Shown in pieces: positions 33,470 to 42,137 of a DNA stretch of 55,819 bases (position 1 is its first letter; every line of letters begins with the position of its first letter). The notes under the pieces were generated by a model. The model worked only from the letters and a program-made list of their open reading frames with translations. It made no database searches and was not told the origin of the DNA. The translations under genes and the position numbers were made by a program. This DNA comes from Armatimonadota bacterium. Lineage in GTDB: Bacteria > Armatimonadota > UBA5829. The stretch is taken from positions 1-55,819 of the forward strand of contig JAMCYN010000066.1 of assembly GCA_023474015.1 (NCBI GenBank), read 5' to 3'.

Positions 33470-34825
33470 TCACTTCTTGTCCGTTGGGCCTACCCGGTCG
33501 GTGGGATGGAAGTAGTAGAATTCGTCAAGCGTAAGCGCGCAGCGGCCTCTGGCGCGGAACACAATGTGGAACTTATTGTCGGCGTCCGGCTTGACGGTAA
33601 GCCTTACTGGGAATGACTCGCCCATGCTGGGCGGCAGGCTGACATAGTTTTCGACCGGCGCCCCGGGCCTGCCGCTGCCATCGGCGAAATAGGCCTCCGT
33701 GCCTTCCTCTGCCCAGTACCAGACGTTGAACGCCACTTCGACCACCTTGCTCGGCTGGTCGAGGCTCCCGCTTGTGCCGATGGTGTGAAATCTGTCGTTT
33801 GAAACCTGCCTGCACTTCATCACGTCCACGCCGTACTCGATTCGCACCCACTTGTACTCTATGTCTTTGTTAGGAAATTGGCTGGGATACCACGCGGACT
33901 GGCTGGAACCGGGTCCGAGCGGCGATGAGAGCAGTTTGTCCGGGCGCCGCATCTGCTCGTAGGAAGGCATGCTGGACCCCGGCGCCGGCTTCGCTCTTGG
34001 CTTCGGGATTTCGGAATCGAGCTTCTCGGCGATAACATCTCTCACCGGCTTGAGCATGTCGTGAAGGTCCTGCCTGATGCCTTCGTAGACCCTGTTGGAG
34101 ATGAACTCGAATGGGTCGAGTGCCGGAGTCACACCCTTTATGTCGCCCGCGTCCGGGTTCTTGTAGGCGTAATATGACTCCAGGAAGTGGCCGGCATCCT
34201 TCTGGGCGGAAGTCGAGTCGTACCCCGTGAGAGCAAACTTACCTGCCGAGTGAAGTTGGCTCTCCAGGGCGGACAGCCCGGACCCCCGGTCACCGATGTT
34301 GACGGCGTATTTCTGCACATCCAGGAACGCCTTATCGGGAGCAACCCCCGCCTTTCGTGCCTTGGAGTATATGCTGAACAAGTCCTGATAGTCCTCCCAA
34401 GCCCCGATGGGCGGTATGACACGGCGGAGCTTGTCCAGCCCGTGGGGCGTCGTGATGTTACGGTAGTTAACGGCTGGAAGTGAGCCGTCCTTCCTGTAGA
34501 GGGTCCCAAGTCTTTGCAGGTCGTTCCAGTCCGAGTCCGCTCCGTCCAGGAGCAGCAGAGTGAGCACACCGTTGTTGTTGCGGGCCGCCTTGAGCAGGCG
34601 GTTCGCGGACTCCCCAAAGATGAGGGCGTTCTCGAACTTGGGATCGGCATTCGCGGCGTCGTACATAGCGATGCGGAGGTCCTTCTCCTGGTCCTCAGTG
34701 AGGTGATCCGTCTTGCGCACGCTGGCGCCGACGTGCGTTATGGCATCTGTTGCGAGCGGGTCGAGCGTTCTGGCCTCACCGCAAACCGGCGACAACATGA
34801 GCAGGACTATGAGTGTGAAACGCAT
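33470..34825 (-). CDS. Large secreted protein of unknown function
   Basis: The 451-aa protein starts at 34825, after GGAGG, with a signal peptide (RFTLIVLLMLSPVCGEA). The N-terminal ~200 residues are helical (TEDQEKDLRIAMYDAANADP, ALIFGESANRLLKAARNNNG). A Pro-rich linker (KPRAKPAPGSSMPSYEQMRR) leads to a C-terminal ~130-residue beta-rich domain (EYGVDVMKCRQVSNDRFHTI, FNVWYWAEEGTEAYFADGSG). I do not recognise a family. The gene stands alone between rsmG and the small frame at 33242. Confidence 0.7.
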   Translation of the reverse strand: MRFTLIVLLMLSPVCGEARTLDPLATDAITHVGASVRKTDHLTEDQEKDLRIAMYDAANADPKFENALIFGESANRLLKAARNNNGVLTLLLLDGADSDWNDLQRLGTLYRKDGSLPAVNYRNITTPHGLDKLRRVIPPIGAWEDYQDLFSIYSKARKAGVAPDKAFLDVQKYAVNIGDRGSGLSALESQLHSAGKFALTGYDSTSAQKDAGHFLESYYAYKNPDAGDIKGVTPALDPFEFISNRVYEGIRQDLHDMLKPVRDVIAEKLDSEIPKPRAKPAPGSSMPSYEQMRRPDKLLSSPLGPGSSQSAWYPSQFPNKDIEYKWVRIEYGVDVMKCRQVSNDRFHTIGTSGSLDQPSKVVEVAFNVWYWAEEGTEAYFADGSGRPGAPVENYVSLPPSMGESFPVRLTVKPDADNKFHIVFRARGRCALTLDEFYYFHPTDRVGPTDKK

Positions 34826-34918
34826 GGTTTGACCTCCGGGCAGCCGATCTGCCGTCTGTACCACATGTGTTCCACATGCCGGCGCAAGTCTGGAGTGAAA
34901 TCCTCCGATGCCGCTGTT

Positions 34919-35641
34919 TCATTCTCTCCCCGCCACAATCCTGCCGTATGCCCTCGGAAACCTCTCCGGCGTAGGCTTCACTTTGCCGATTAGCACGAGC
35001 GTGCGGGTGATGTCGGTGCCGGGGATGTGGATGGACGGCATGCGTTCGATCTGGCCGCCGAGTTGGCCTATCATAGGGCGGGCCGCCGCGAGTTCCTGTT
35101 CGATATCCGAGCTTTTCTGCGCCACCACATACCCGCCCACGCGAACCAGTGGCAAGCACAGCTCCACAAGGACCTTCATTCCCGATAGCGCGCGCGCATA
35201 CACGACTCCGAAGCGTTCCCGATAGGCCGTATCATGGCCGATCTCCTCCGCGCGACCGTGCACGGCAATTGCATTTTCCAGCCCGAGGAGATCGATTGCC
35301 TCGTTCATAAAGTCCACCTTCTTACGTGTGGCTTCGAGCAGAGTGAGGTCTATATCGGGCCGGGCGATCTTGATCGGGATACCTGGGAATCCCGCGCCCG
35401 CTCCGACATCCATAATCCGCTCGCCAGGCTTCACGTTTAACGCCGCCAGGCACGTCAGCGAGTCCAGATAGTGAGATGTGACGATGTCTTCCGGATCGGT
35501 GATGCGGGTGAGGTTGAACCTGAGGTTGATCTCGACAAGAAACTCGGCGAACCGGTCGAGTTGATCCAGCTGGTGGCCGGTCAATTCAATGCCAAGTTCG
35601 GACGCGCCGGAACAAAGGCGTTCGAGAGGGAGAAAACTCAT
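34919..35641 (-). CDS. rsmG: 16S rRNA (guanine-527-N7)-methyltransferase
   Basis: The 240-aa SAM-dependent enzyme has NLTRITDPEDIVTSHYLDSL and the SAM loop MDVGAGAGFPGIPIKIARPD, both diagnostic for RsmG (GidB). It modifies G527 in the 530 loop of 16S rRNA. It is downstream of mnmG (gidA), the common gidA-gidB order, but a 150-bp gap with a hairpin separates them, which suggests its own promoter or attenuated read-through. Confidence 0.95.
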   Translation of the reverse strand: MSFLPLERLCSGASELGIELTGHQLDQLDRFAEFLVEINLRFNLTRITDPEDIVTSHYLDSLTCLAALNVKPGERIMDVGAGAGFPGIPIKIARPDIDLTLLEATRKKVDFMNEAIDLLGLENAIAVHGRAEEIGHDTAYRERFGVVYARALSGMKVLVELCLPLVRVGGYVVAQKSSDIEQELAAARPMIGQLGGQIERMPSIHIPGTDITRTLVLIGKVKPTPERFPRAYGRIVAGRE

Positions 35642-35676
35642 TCCGGGGACCTCTGATTTCTTCCCCGTACGCCAAA

Positions 35677-35710
35677 CAAGCCGACTCCCAATGCTACCGG
35701 GAGCGGCTTG
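35677..35710 (-). terminator. Terminator or attenuator between mnmG and rsmG
   Basis: On the minus strand CAAGCCG-CTCCC pairs with GGGAG-CGGCTTG and is followed by TTTGG. It lies 83 bp after the mnmG stop and 36 bp before rsmG. The short U-run suggests partial termination. Confidence 0.55.
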
Positions 35711-35792
35711 CTTTGTGACCTGCCAGCCACATGTTGACGTGCAGTTGCATATTCAATTGTGCGTGTATTTACTTTATCCATATTCCAGACGA

Positions 35793-37721
35793 TTAGCTCC
35801 TGGCAGTTGTTCCATCTTTGATCCGAAATTGTTCTAAATAGATTGCGAGTATGGCAATATCTGCGGGAGTCACCCCCGGCACGCGCGAGGCCTGGCCGAG
35901 CGTCGCTGGCCGGACGCGCGCGAGCTTCTCCTTGGCTTCCCGGGACAGCGACCGCATCCGCGCGTAGTCCACCGATTCGGGAATGGGCCTCTCCTCCAGC
36001 TTTCGCGACTGCGCGACCTGTATCTCCTGCCGGTCGATGTATCCGCTGTATTTGACCGCGACTTCCACCTGCTCCACCACATCCGGCGGAATATGACCGT
36101 TCCCGGCGGCGCGGGCGATGTCGGAGTAACGGATTTCCGGCCTGCGGAGGAGTTCCTCCAGCGAGCACGCGCGGTCAGTAAGCTCGACGCCGAGCGATTC
36201 GAGAATGTGCGTGTCGGATGGCTTTACGAACGTCTCCGCCAGACGGGCGCGCTCATTCTCTATCAGGCGGACATTCTCGTTAAACCGATCCCACCGCTCG
36301 TCCGTGACCAGCCCCACCTCGCGGCCGATGGGGGTAAGGCGGGCGTCGGCGTTGTCGTGGCGCAGGAGGAGCCGGTACTCCGCGCGCGAGGTCAGGAGGC
36401 GGTAGGGATCGGTGACGCCCTTGGTCACGAGGTCATCGATCATCACTCCGATATAGCCCTCATCGCGCCCAATCACCACCGGCGGCTCTCCCTGGAGCTT
36501 GCGGCAGGCGTTGATCGACGCCATCAGCCCCTGCGCGGCAGCCTCCTCGTAGCCCGACGTGCCGTTGATCTGACCGGCGAAGAACAGGCCGTCCACAAGC
36601 TTGGTTTCGAGCGAGTTCTTAAGCTGCGTGGGCGGCGCGAAGTCATATTCGATGGCGTAGCCCGGACGGAACATCCGCACTTCCTCGAGGCCGGGGATGG
36701 TGCGCAGGAACTCGATCTGGACCTCCTCCGGCAGGCTTGTGGACATTCCCTGGACGTAGATTTCGTCGGTGTCCCAGCCCTCCTGTTCGAGGAAGACCTG
36801 GTGGCGGACGCGGTCCGGGAACTTGACGATCTTGTCCTCGATGGACGGGCAGTAACGCGGGCCTACCCCGCTGATCCGCCCGCCATACATCGCCGAGCGC
36901 TCCAGATTGTCTGTTATCACCTGCTTGGTGCGCTCATTCGTGTATGTAAGCCAGCACGGCAGCTGACCCTCGCGCTCGATTGGGCCGGACATATACGAGA
37001 ATGGCCCAACGTCCGGCTCGGACTCCTGCCTCTCGCATTTTGCGAAATCGACGGTCTTCTTGTCGATGCGCGGGGTGGTGCCGGTCTTAAGGCGGCCCAG
37101 CTCGAAGCCGAGACCGCGCAGGCTGTCGGATAGCTTCTCCGCCGAAAACTCCCCCGCGCGCCCCGCCGAAAACTGGGTCTCGCCGATGTGTATGAGTCCC
37201 TTAAGAAACGTGCCTGTGGTGATGATAACGCATTTCGCGCCATACTCGATCCCAGTCTGCGTCCGGATTCCGGCCACGCGGCTGGTGTCTCGGGAATTTA
37301 TTCCCGAAACTGTTCCCTGTTCCCTGTCCCCTGTTCCCTCGACTACGATCTGCTCCACCATCGCCTGCTTGACATCGAGCCGGGGCTGGTTCATAAGCGC
37401 ATGGCGCATGAACGCCTCGTAGCGGCGCTTGTCCACCTGCGCACGCAACGCACGGACGGCGGGCCCCTTGCCGGTGTTGAGCATACGGATGTGAGTGTAG
37501 GTGGCGTCGGTGGCGAGCGCCTGCTGGCCCCCCAGCGCGTCGATCTCGCGCACAAGGTGTCCCTTGGCAGGCCCGCCGACGCTGCAGTTGCATGGCATGT
37601 GGCCGATGGTCTCTATATTGATCGTCGCGAGCAGGGTATTAAGCCCCATCCGAGCCGCGGCCAGCGCCGCCTCGCACCCGGCATGCCCCGCTCCGACGAC
37701 GATGACATCGTAGTTGTTCAT
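35793..37721 (-). CDS. mnmG: tRNA uridine-34 5-carboxymethylaminomethyl enzyme subunit MnmG
   Basis: The 642-aa FAD enzyme works with MnmE to modify wobble uridine. [20 protein letters not shown] binds [23 protein letters not shown] and [15 protein letters not shown] are hallmarks. The ATG at 37721 is chosen; the frame extends to 37787. A block of about 20 extra residues near position 130-155 ([20 protein letters not shown]) is encoded by a TGTTCCC heptad repeat plus a small hairpin. It falls where other MnmG proteins usually have a short loop (from memory). The frame is kept. Confidence 0.96.
   Translation of the reverse strand: MNNYDVIVVGAGHAGCEAALAAARMGLNTLLATINIETIGHMPCNCSVGGPAKGHLVREIDALGGQQALATDATYTHIRMLNTGKGPAVRALRAQVDKRRYEAFMRHALMNQPRLDVKQAMVEQIVVEGTGDREQGTVSGINSRDTSRVAGIRTQTGIEYGAKCVIITTGTFLKGLIHIGETQFSAGRAGEFSAEKLSDSLRGLGFELGRLKTGTTPRIDKKTVDFAKCERQESEPDVGPFSYMSGPIEREGQLPCWLTYTNERTKQVITDNLERSAMYGGRISGVGPRYCPSIEDKIVKFPDRVRHQVFLEQEGWDTDEIYVQGMSTSLPEEVQIEFLRTIPGLEEVRMFRPGYAIEYDFAPPTQLKNSLETKLVDGLFFAGQINGTSGYEEAAAQGLMASINACRKLQGEPPVVIGRDEGYIGVMIDDLVTKGVTDPYRLLTSRAEYRLLLRHDNADARLTPIGREVGLVTDERWDRFNENVRLIENERARLAETFVKPSDTHILESLGVELTDRACSLEELLRRPEIRYSDIARAAGNGHIPPDVVEQVEVAVKYSGYIDRQEIQVAQSRKLEERPIPESVDYARMRSLSREAKEKLARVRPATLGQASRVPGVTPADIAILAIYLEQFRIKDGTTARS
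37291..37338. repeat. Heptad repeat and hairpin inserted in mnmG
   Basis: Four heptamers TGTTCCC, TGTTCCC, TGTCCCC, TGTTCCC occupy 37311-37338. Next to them TCGGGAAT-TT-ATTCCCGA forms a perfect 8-bp hairpin at about 37289-37306. Both lie inside the mnmG coding sequence and encode the extra loop. Confidence 0.75.
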
Positions 37722-37854
37722 TGCATGGATATTATAGCACGGAGGAGGAACGGGTACGGCGGGGGCAGCTCGACAGGGATGCCGCACGCTATAGGAAAGC
37801 GCGGTATTGCTGATTCATCTGCATGCAAGTGCCCAGAAGGATTCCTGAGACGGA

Positions 37855-38838
37855 TCAACCCATTCTTGTCGTGTGCTTACACTCGTCCGCGATCCGAAGC
37901 AGTGATCCGTATACCCATGACGGAATGGCATCTCGGGCGGGAACTGGCAAATTCCTAAGGGTTCTGTTAGCCTGTCTGCCATAGCTGTAGCGAAATTGAT
38001 TTGCTTTGATGCATGTGCAGTAGAAGAACATCTCTTCGAGAGTCATCGGGGTCTTCGGTTTTAGGTAAAACAAGTCGCGTCCCGAATAAAACGGCTCTAT
38101 CTGAACGAATGCTTCCAGAACGGAGCCCCCGGCGGCAACGGTAATGACTGGCGGGGCAACCGGCGCAACATCGGGGAGGCGTTTCACCTTAGCCGAAACT
38201 CCGTTGTTTCGTGACGTTCTCGAAACAAAGTTGATTCCATCACGAGCTCTGTCAAGTCGCACAAGCTCAAGACTATTGCCATACATGACATCAAAGAGAG
38301 CGCCAACCGGCTTCAGTGTGGAACCTATTTTGTCTGCCTTGTTATCACATGCGGAACCGGACAACCGCGCAAGCTGCTCTAGGCCACCTGTCATGCAATC
38401 CGCGACATCAACACAATGCACTCAATCGGGAACAACATCAGGCAGTTCAATAGTCTCCAGCCGCTTGCCTTTCGGCTTGCGCCCGAATGAGAATTTCGGG
38501 CGGTTCAGCGTGATACAGCGGGCGTAGAAAATGCGAGCTTCCAAACTCATATCATTCTTCGGGATGAGCACGGACACGTCGCTATTCGGCACAAACTCAA
38601 AGCGTGACACGTACGCATATGTATGGCTACCTTCTCCATTAGTGGACACGAACAGGCTTCCAGGCGGAAAGACCATCTCCGGTTCTAAATCTGCCTTGCG
38701 AACCCATCCACTTATCGTCCGTTGCTGGGTGCTCGCAGGCCGTACAAAAGGTATCGTGCCTGGCGCGGCCTGGTCGAGAACCTCCACTTGCGAACGCGCA
38801 ATGCCGTTTCTGAGGGTGAACAAATCAGCAAGCATCAT
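37855..38838 (-). pseudogene. BcgI-like restriction specificity subunit with in-frame TGA
   Basis: One frame of 328 codons encodes two repeated target-recognition halves, interrupted by TGA at 38422-38424. The first half ends with FSFGRKPKGKRLETIELPDVVPD, then stop, then VH. The second half has the parallel SYGRQANRTLRNLPVPARDAIPSWVYG. The stop falls exactly where the repeat has W, so a single TGG-to-TGA change explains it. The start (ATG ATG at 38838) overlaps the end of the methyltransferase-nuclease gene. If read as two genes, the products are 138 aa and a GTG-initiated 188 aa. The two halves could also work as separate chains. Length without the stop (~327 aa) fits BcgI-type B subunits (~340 aa, from memory). 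Confidence 0.8.
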
Positions 38839-40723
38839 CGGCACATTCCTCTTCAATGACGGCATTCGCTTGCACATCCAGCATCAGAGTATACAATGCG
38901 AATCTCTTCACTTCTCGCTCGAAGTCAGCCCTATCCAGCAGGGAGTAGTCTGTCTCCATATAGGCTTCCGCCACCCATTCGTCCCGATAGCTAACAGCCC
39001 TCTTGCATGACTTGCCCGGTATGACGCGCTGGTTGAAATATGATTCAAGCCAATCTTTCTTGACCTCGGCCCACAGGCCAGGTTTGCGCTCAATGCGCTT
39101 GTTCTTGCTCATCATAAGGCCGTCGTCGCGCCAATAACCAAACCAAGTCTCCATCCGCGGAAGTTTCTGCTCGAGGCTGTTCGCGTCCTTGATGATACGA
39201 TAGTGGGGCTTGTGCGCTTCAAGCACGACGATTGCAGTCACTGTGCCGATCTTTGGGAAAAGCTGAGGCGGCATTGACATCGCTGCCTTAAGGGTATGCT
39301 TGTCGAGAATTTCCTTTTTTGCCTGACGAGTTTCCTTGCTATCATCAATGAGACACCCGACGGGAACGATTGCGATCGCTGTGCTGTTTGGTTGCAACAG
39401 TTCGAGTGCACGCTGAACGAAGCGAAGTTCTTGTTTGTCCTTGGATTTCTTGCTATAGGGTGGATTGAGCATAGCGACATTTGGTTTAAGTTTCCTGATC
39501 TGGACCTCTGTTTCTATTTCGCGCGGTTTCAGGCAGTCGTCCCAGTACATATTCGCTTTGCCGTCGCCCCGAAAGATCATGTTCGCACAGGCAAGCGTGA
39601 ACATGTGTGGGTCGAGTTCGATGCCCACCAGCCCTTCTTTCCTTATTCGATTAGCAACCCGGGAATCTCCGCCTGCCTTCCCTATCATGTGTGCCATTGC
39701 CGCGATCAGAAATCCAGCTGTTCCGGCGCACACGTCGAGCACGACACTCTCGTGTGGGTTGAGATCCGCCAGGTCAGCAAATAACTCCGTTATATGTCGT
39801 GGCGTCAGAACAATGCCAAGTCCTTGTTGATCCCCTCCAGAATAGCGCAGGAACTCTCCGTAGAAATTGCCGAGCAAATCAAAGCTGCTGTTTGGCTGAA
39901 GTGCAAAGAATAAGTGGCGATAAAGCATGCCGACTGCGGGCTTGAGATACTCCTTAACAGACTTGTTGGTTGTGATGAAGCCGTAGTTAGACACCATTGC
40001 TTCAAACTTGTCGTCCTTCACTTTAGCCTTCTTGAGCGAGCGCCGGATTGCCTCGTATAACGCTGCCGCCAGATCATCCTTGTCCGCGATATCTCTGTAT
40101 TGGCGCTCAAACGCGGCATCTTTCAAGCCCAAGAGGATGCCGCTGACTATTAAAGGTTTGAACGCTTCAGATAGCTCCATGTGGTCACGCAGATATTCGT
40201 GGAGTTCTCGTGCGAAAGTGTTTATCTCTGCCGCATTTTTCTCACCATAGCCTTGTGAGTTACGCAGGATGGCCAAGTAATCATCGCGCGTAAGGACGGT
40301 ATTTGTTTGAAGTCGCTCTATACCGCCGCCTCGCAGTGCTTTGAATGTGGTAATTTGGAGGTCAACTGTACCGGACACAGCTAGCCCAATTACGTTGAAC
40401 TCCTTCCTGAGCCCTATCAAATAGTGCAATACACCGTCTTCGGCATATTTGGTGGGCTTAAGTGCACAGTGCTCGGTGAGGTTAGGTGTCGATGCGTGAT
40501 CGGTCTTGCTTGCCTTACATTCCGTTACGAGGATATCGGCAGCGTCGCCGTTCAACCTGATCAAATGCTCGGGGCGACCCTTGCCAGCAGTCCCGTTCCG
40601 TTTCGATGGCAAACACCTTTGAATCTCGTCGTCCAAAGAACCTTGAAAATGGAAGTCGTTGTCTATGAACCCGCTCTTGCGGAATGCCTGCTCTAGCAGG
40701 TTCTCTGTTTTTCGCTCAGACAT
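38825..40723 (-). CDS. BcgI-like fused nuclease-N6-adenine methyltransferase subunit
   Basis: The 632-aa protein has an N-terminal nuclease-like segment with D63 and E68-C-K70 (AADILVTECKASK), the PD-(D/E)xK pattern. A helical middle and an N6_Mtase domain follow: TPRHITELFADL at ~307, the SAM motif LDVCAGTAGFLIAAM at ~329, and NPPYSKK at 420-423. This order and size match the A subunit of type IIB enzymes such as BcgI (about 637 aa, from memory), which both cut and methylate. GAGGG precedes the ATG. It overlaps the specificity gene. With a damaged partner the system may only methylate weakly or be silent. Confidence 0.85.
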   Translation of the reverse strand: MSERKTENLLEQAFRKSGFIDNDFHFQGSLDDEIQRCLPSKRNGTAGKGRPEHLIRLNGDAADILVTECKASKTDHASTPNLTEHCALKPTKYAEDGVLHYLIGLRKEFNVIGLAVSGTVDLQITTFKALRGGGIERLQTNTVLTRDDYLAILRNSQGYGEKNAAEINTFARELHEYLRDHMELSEAFKPLIVSGILLGLKDAAFERQYRDIADKDDLAAALYEAIRRSLKKAKVKDDKFEAMVSNYGFITTNKSVKEYLKPAVGMLYRHLFFALQPNSSFDLLGNFYGEFLRYSGGDQQGLGIVLTPRHITELFADLADLNPHESVVLDVCAGTAGFLIAAMAHMIGKAGGDSRVANRIRKEGLVGIELDPHMFTLACANMIFRGDGKANMYWDDCLKPREIETEVQIRKLKPNVAMLNPPYSKKSKDKQELRFVQRALELLQPNSTAIAIVPVGCLIDDSKETRQAKKEILDKHTLKAAMSMPPQLFPKIGTVTAIVVLEAHKPHYRIIKDANSLEQKLPRMETWFGYWRDDGLMMSKNKRIERKPGLWAEVKKDWLESYFNQRVIPGKSCKRAVSYRDEWVAEAYMETDYSLLDRADFEREVKRFALYTLMLDVQANAVIEEECADDAC

Positions 40724-40962
40724 TGAACCCTCATTGACCGTCTGGTCTCGTTTCCTTGGCTGTGTTGTAGTTCAACATCTGCGCGATAATAACCTCCTTT
40801 GGCTCGCATGCCGTTTGTATCTTGAGGTTTGAGGAGCGGGCACAGACGTACGTCAATGAGATCAAGTCCTAATCCGCTCCGGAAATCCCGAAACGACCCA
40901 CGCCTACCTCCGAATAGACAAAGCTCGGCGGGAGCCTCGCCCTCCTTACTTGTTTTTCGGCG
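40724..40962. other. Upstream region of the restriction system with a possible 44-aa leader frame
   Basis: A minus-strand frame from TTG at 40865 to a TGA at 40731-40733 would encode a short peptide ending CEPKEVIIAQMLNYNTAKET, 7 bp before the methyltransferase-nuclease gene. It has no clear ribosome-binding site. I see no other gene in the gap. Confidence 0.25.
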
Positions 40963-41949
40963 TTACTGCGCTGCAACCGCCTTGTTGAGGATACGGTTGA
41001 TTACGTCTAGCACCCTCTGATCCATTTCCTGGCGCTGTGCGATTACTAGCGCATCGTGGGCCGCGGCGCAGTTGGGGAATTTCCCCAGGGCCTCGGCAGC
41101 CACCTGTCGCATGATGAATAACGGATCGTTCGTCAGCACATCAACGAGCGCCGGAACCCAGGCTGTGTCTCCGCAGTCGCTGATCACGTAGCAGCACTCC
41201 CAGCGTGCGACGTCGTGGCGGGACTTGTCGTTCATCGCCGTGACAACCAGGGACATGATGGCTCTGCGAGTAACGGGGTCGCTTTCCTTCGCTTTCTGGG
41301 TAAGAGCCCACATCGCGGCGTACTTGTGATACCCAAGCTCAGGCTTCAGCATTCTCTGCAGGAACTCTTCAGCCGATGTGCCCTTTATCTGCGCGGGTGT
41401 ATACCTCGCCTCGCCCTGAAACAGACTGCGATTGATCGACTCGATCACTTTTGCGTCCTTCTCCTGCTTGGATGCCTGTATCAAGCCGTCGCGGGCGTCA
41501 GCGCAGTCCTTGAACTTACCCAGAGCCTCCGCGGCGACCGATCGCATAGTGGTCGAAGGATCGTTAAGCAGCACATGCACGAGCTGGGGCGCCCAGGTTG
41601 CGTCACCGCAGTCGCTGATCACATAACAGCACTGGAAGCGCTGATAGACGGTGCGGGAACTGTCATACATCGCTTTGGTGACCAGCGTGAGTATTTGCCA
41701 CCGGGTCGTAGTGTCGGCTTCCTTGGCTTTCCGGGCAAGGGCCCACAGCGCCGCGAACTTGTGATAATCAGGCTCAGGCTTCGCCATCCTCTCCAGGAAC
41801 ACTTCAGCCGGTGTGCTGTTTATCTGCTCCAGTGTATACTCCTGGTCACTACTTGGGCTTGTCTGTTGGGCCTGGGCCACACAAGTTAGTGAAGCAAGAA
41901 TCGCGGTCAGGCAGATTACAACGACTACAACATAACACGTGCGATACAT
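40963..41949 (-). CDS. Secreted HEAT-like protein made of two tandem repeats
   Basis: The 328-aa protein starts at 41949 after GAGGAGG, with a signal peptide (LTAILASLTCVAQA). Two ~138-residue units follow, each with CCYVISDCGD, a VH/VD-VL-x-NDP strand, and VAAEALGKF near the end. The second half of each unit resembles HEAT/PBS lyase repeats. The two units are about 60% identical by eye, pointing to an internal gene duplication. It probably serves as a protein-binding scaffold outside the cytoplasm. Confidence 0.8.
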   Translation of the reverse strand: MYRTCYVVVVVICLTAILASLTCVAQAQQTSPSSDQEYTLEQINSTPAEVFLERMAKPEPDYHKFAALWALARKAKEADTTTRWQILTLVTKAMYDSSRTVYQRFQCCYVISDCGDATWAPQLVHVLLNDPSTTMRSVAAEALGKFKDCADARDGLIQASKQEKDAKVIESINRSLFQGEARYTPAQIKGTSAEEFLQRMLKPELGYHKYAAMWALTQKAKESDPVTRRAIMSLVVTAMNDKSRHDVARWECCYVISDCGDTAWVPALVDVLTNDPLFIMRQVAAEALGKFPNCAAAHDALVIAQRQEMDQRVLDVINRILNKAVAAQ

Positions 41950-42137
41950 AGTGCCCTCCTCAGCTCCTAACATAGTTTGTACTGCAATCAGGCGTGCATT
42001 TGCAGCAGTATACCATATGTTGGCCCAAAATGATCGCGCGCATTACAAGCTGCGGGAATTTACGTCCGCAATGATTTGGTCACTTCGTGGAAACCGCCAT
42101 TCCCGCAGGATAGCCGGGGTTCGGAAGGTAACGGCAG

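Noticed and set aside
38422..38424. UGA read as tryptophan
   Set aside because: Other genes in the window end normally in TGA (gcvT, gcvPA, parD, DUF4838), so a general recoding is not plausible.
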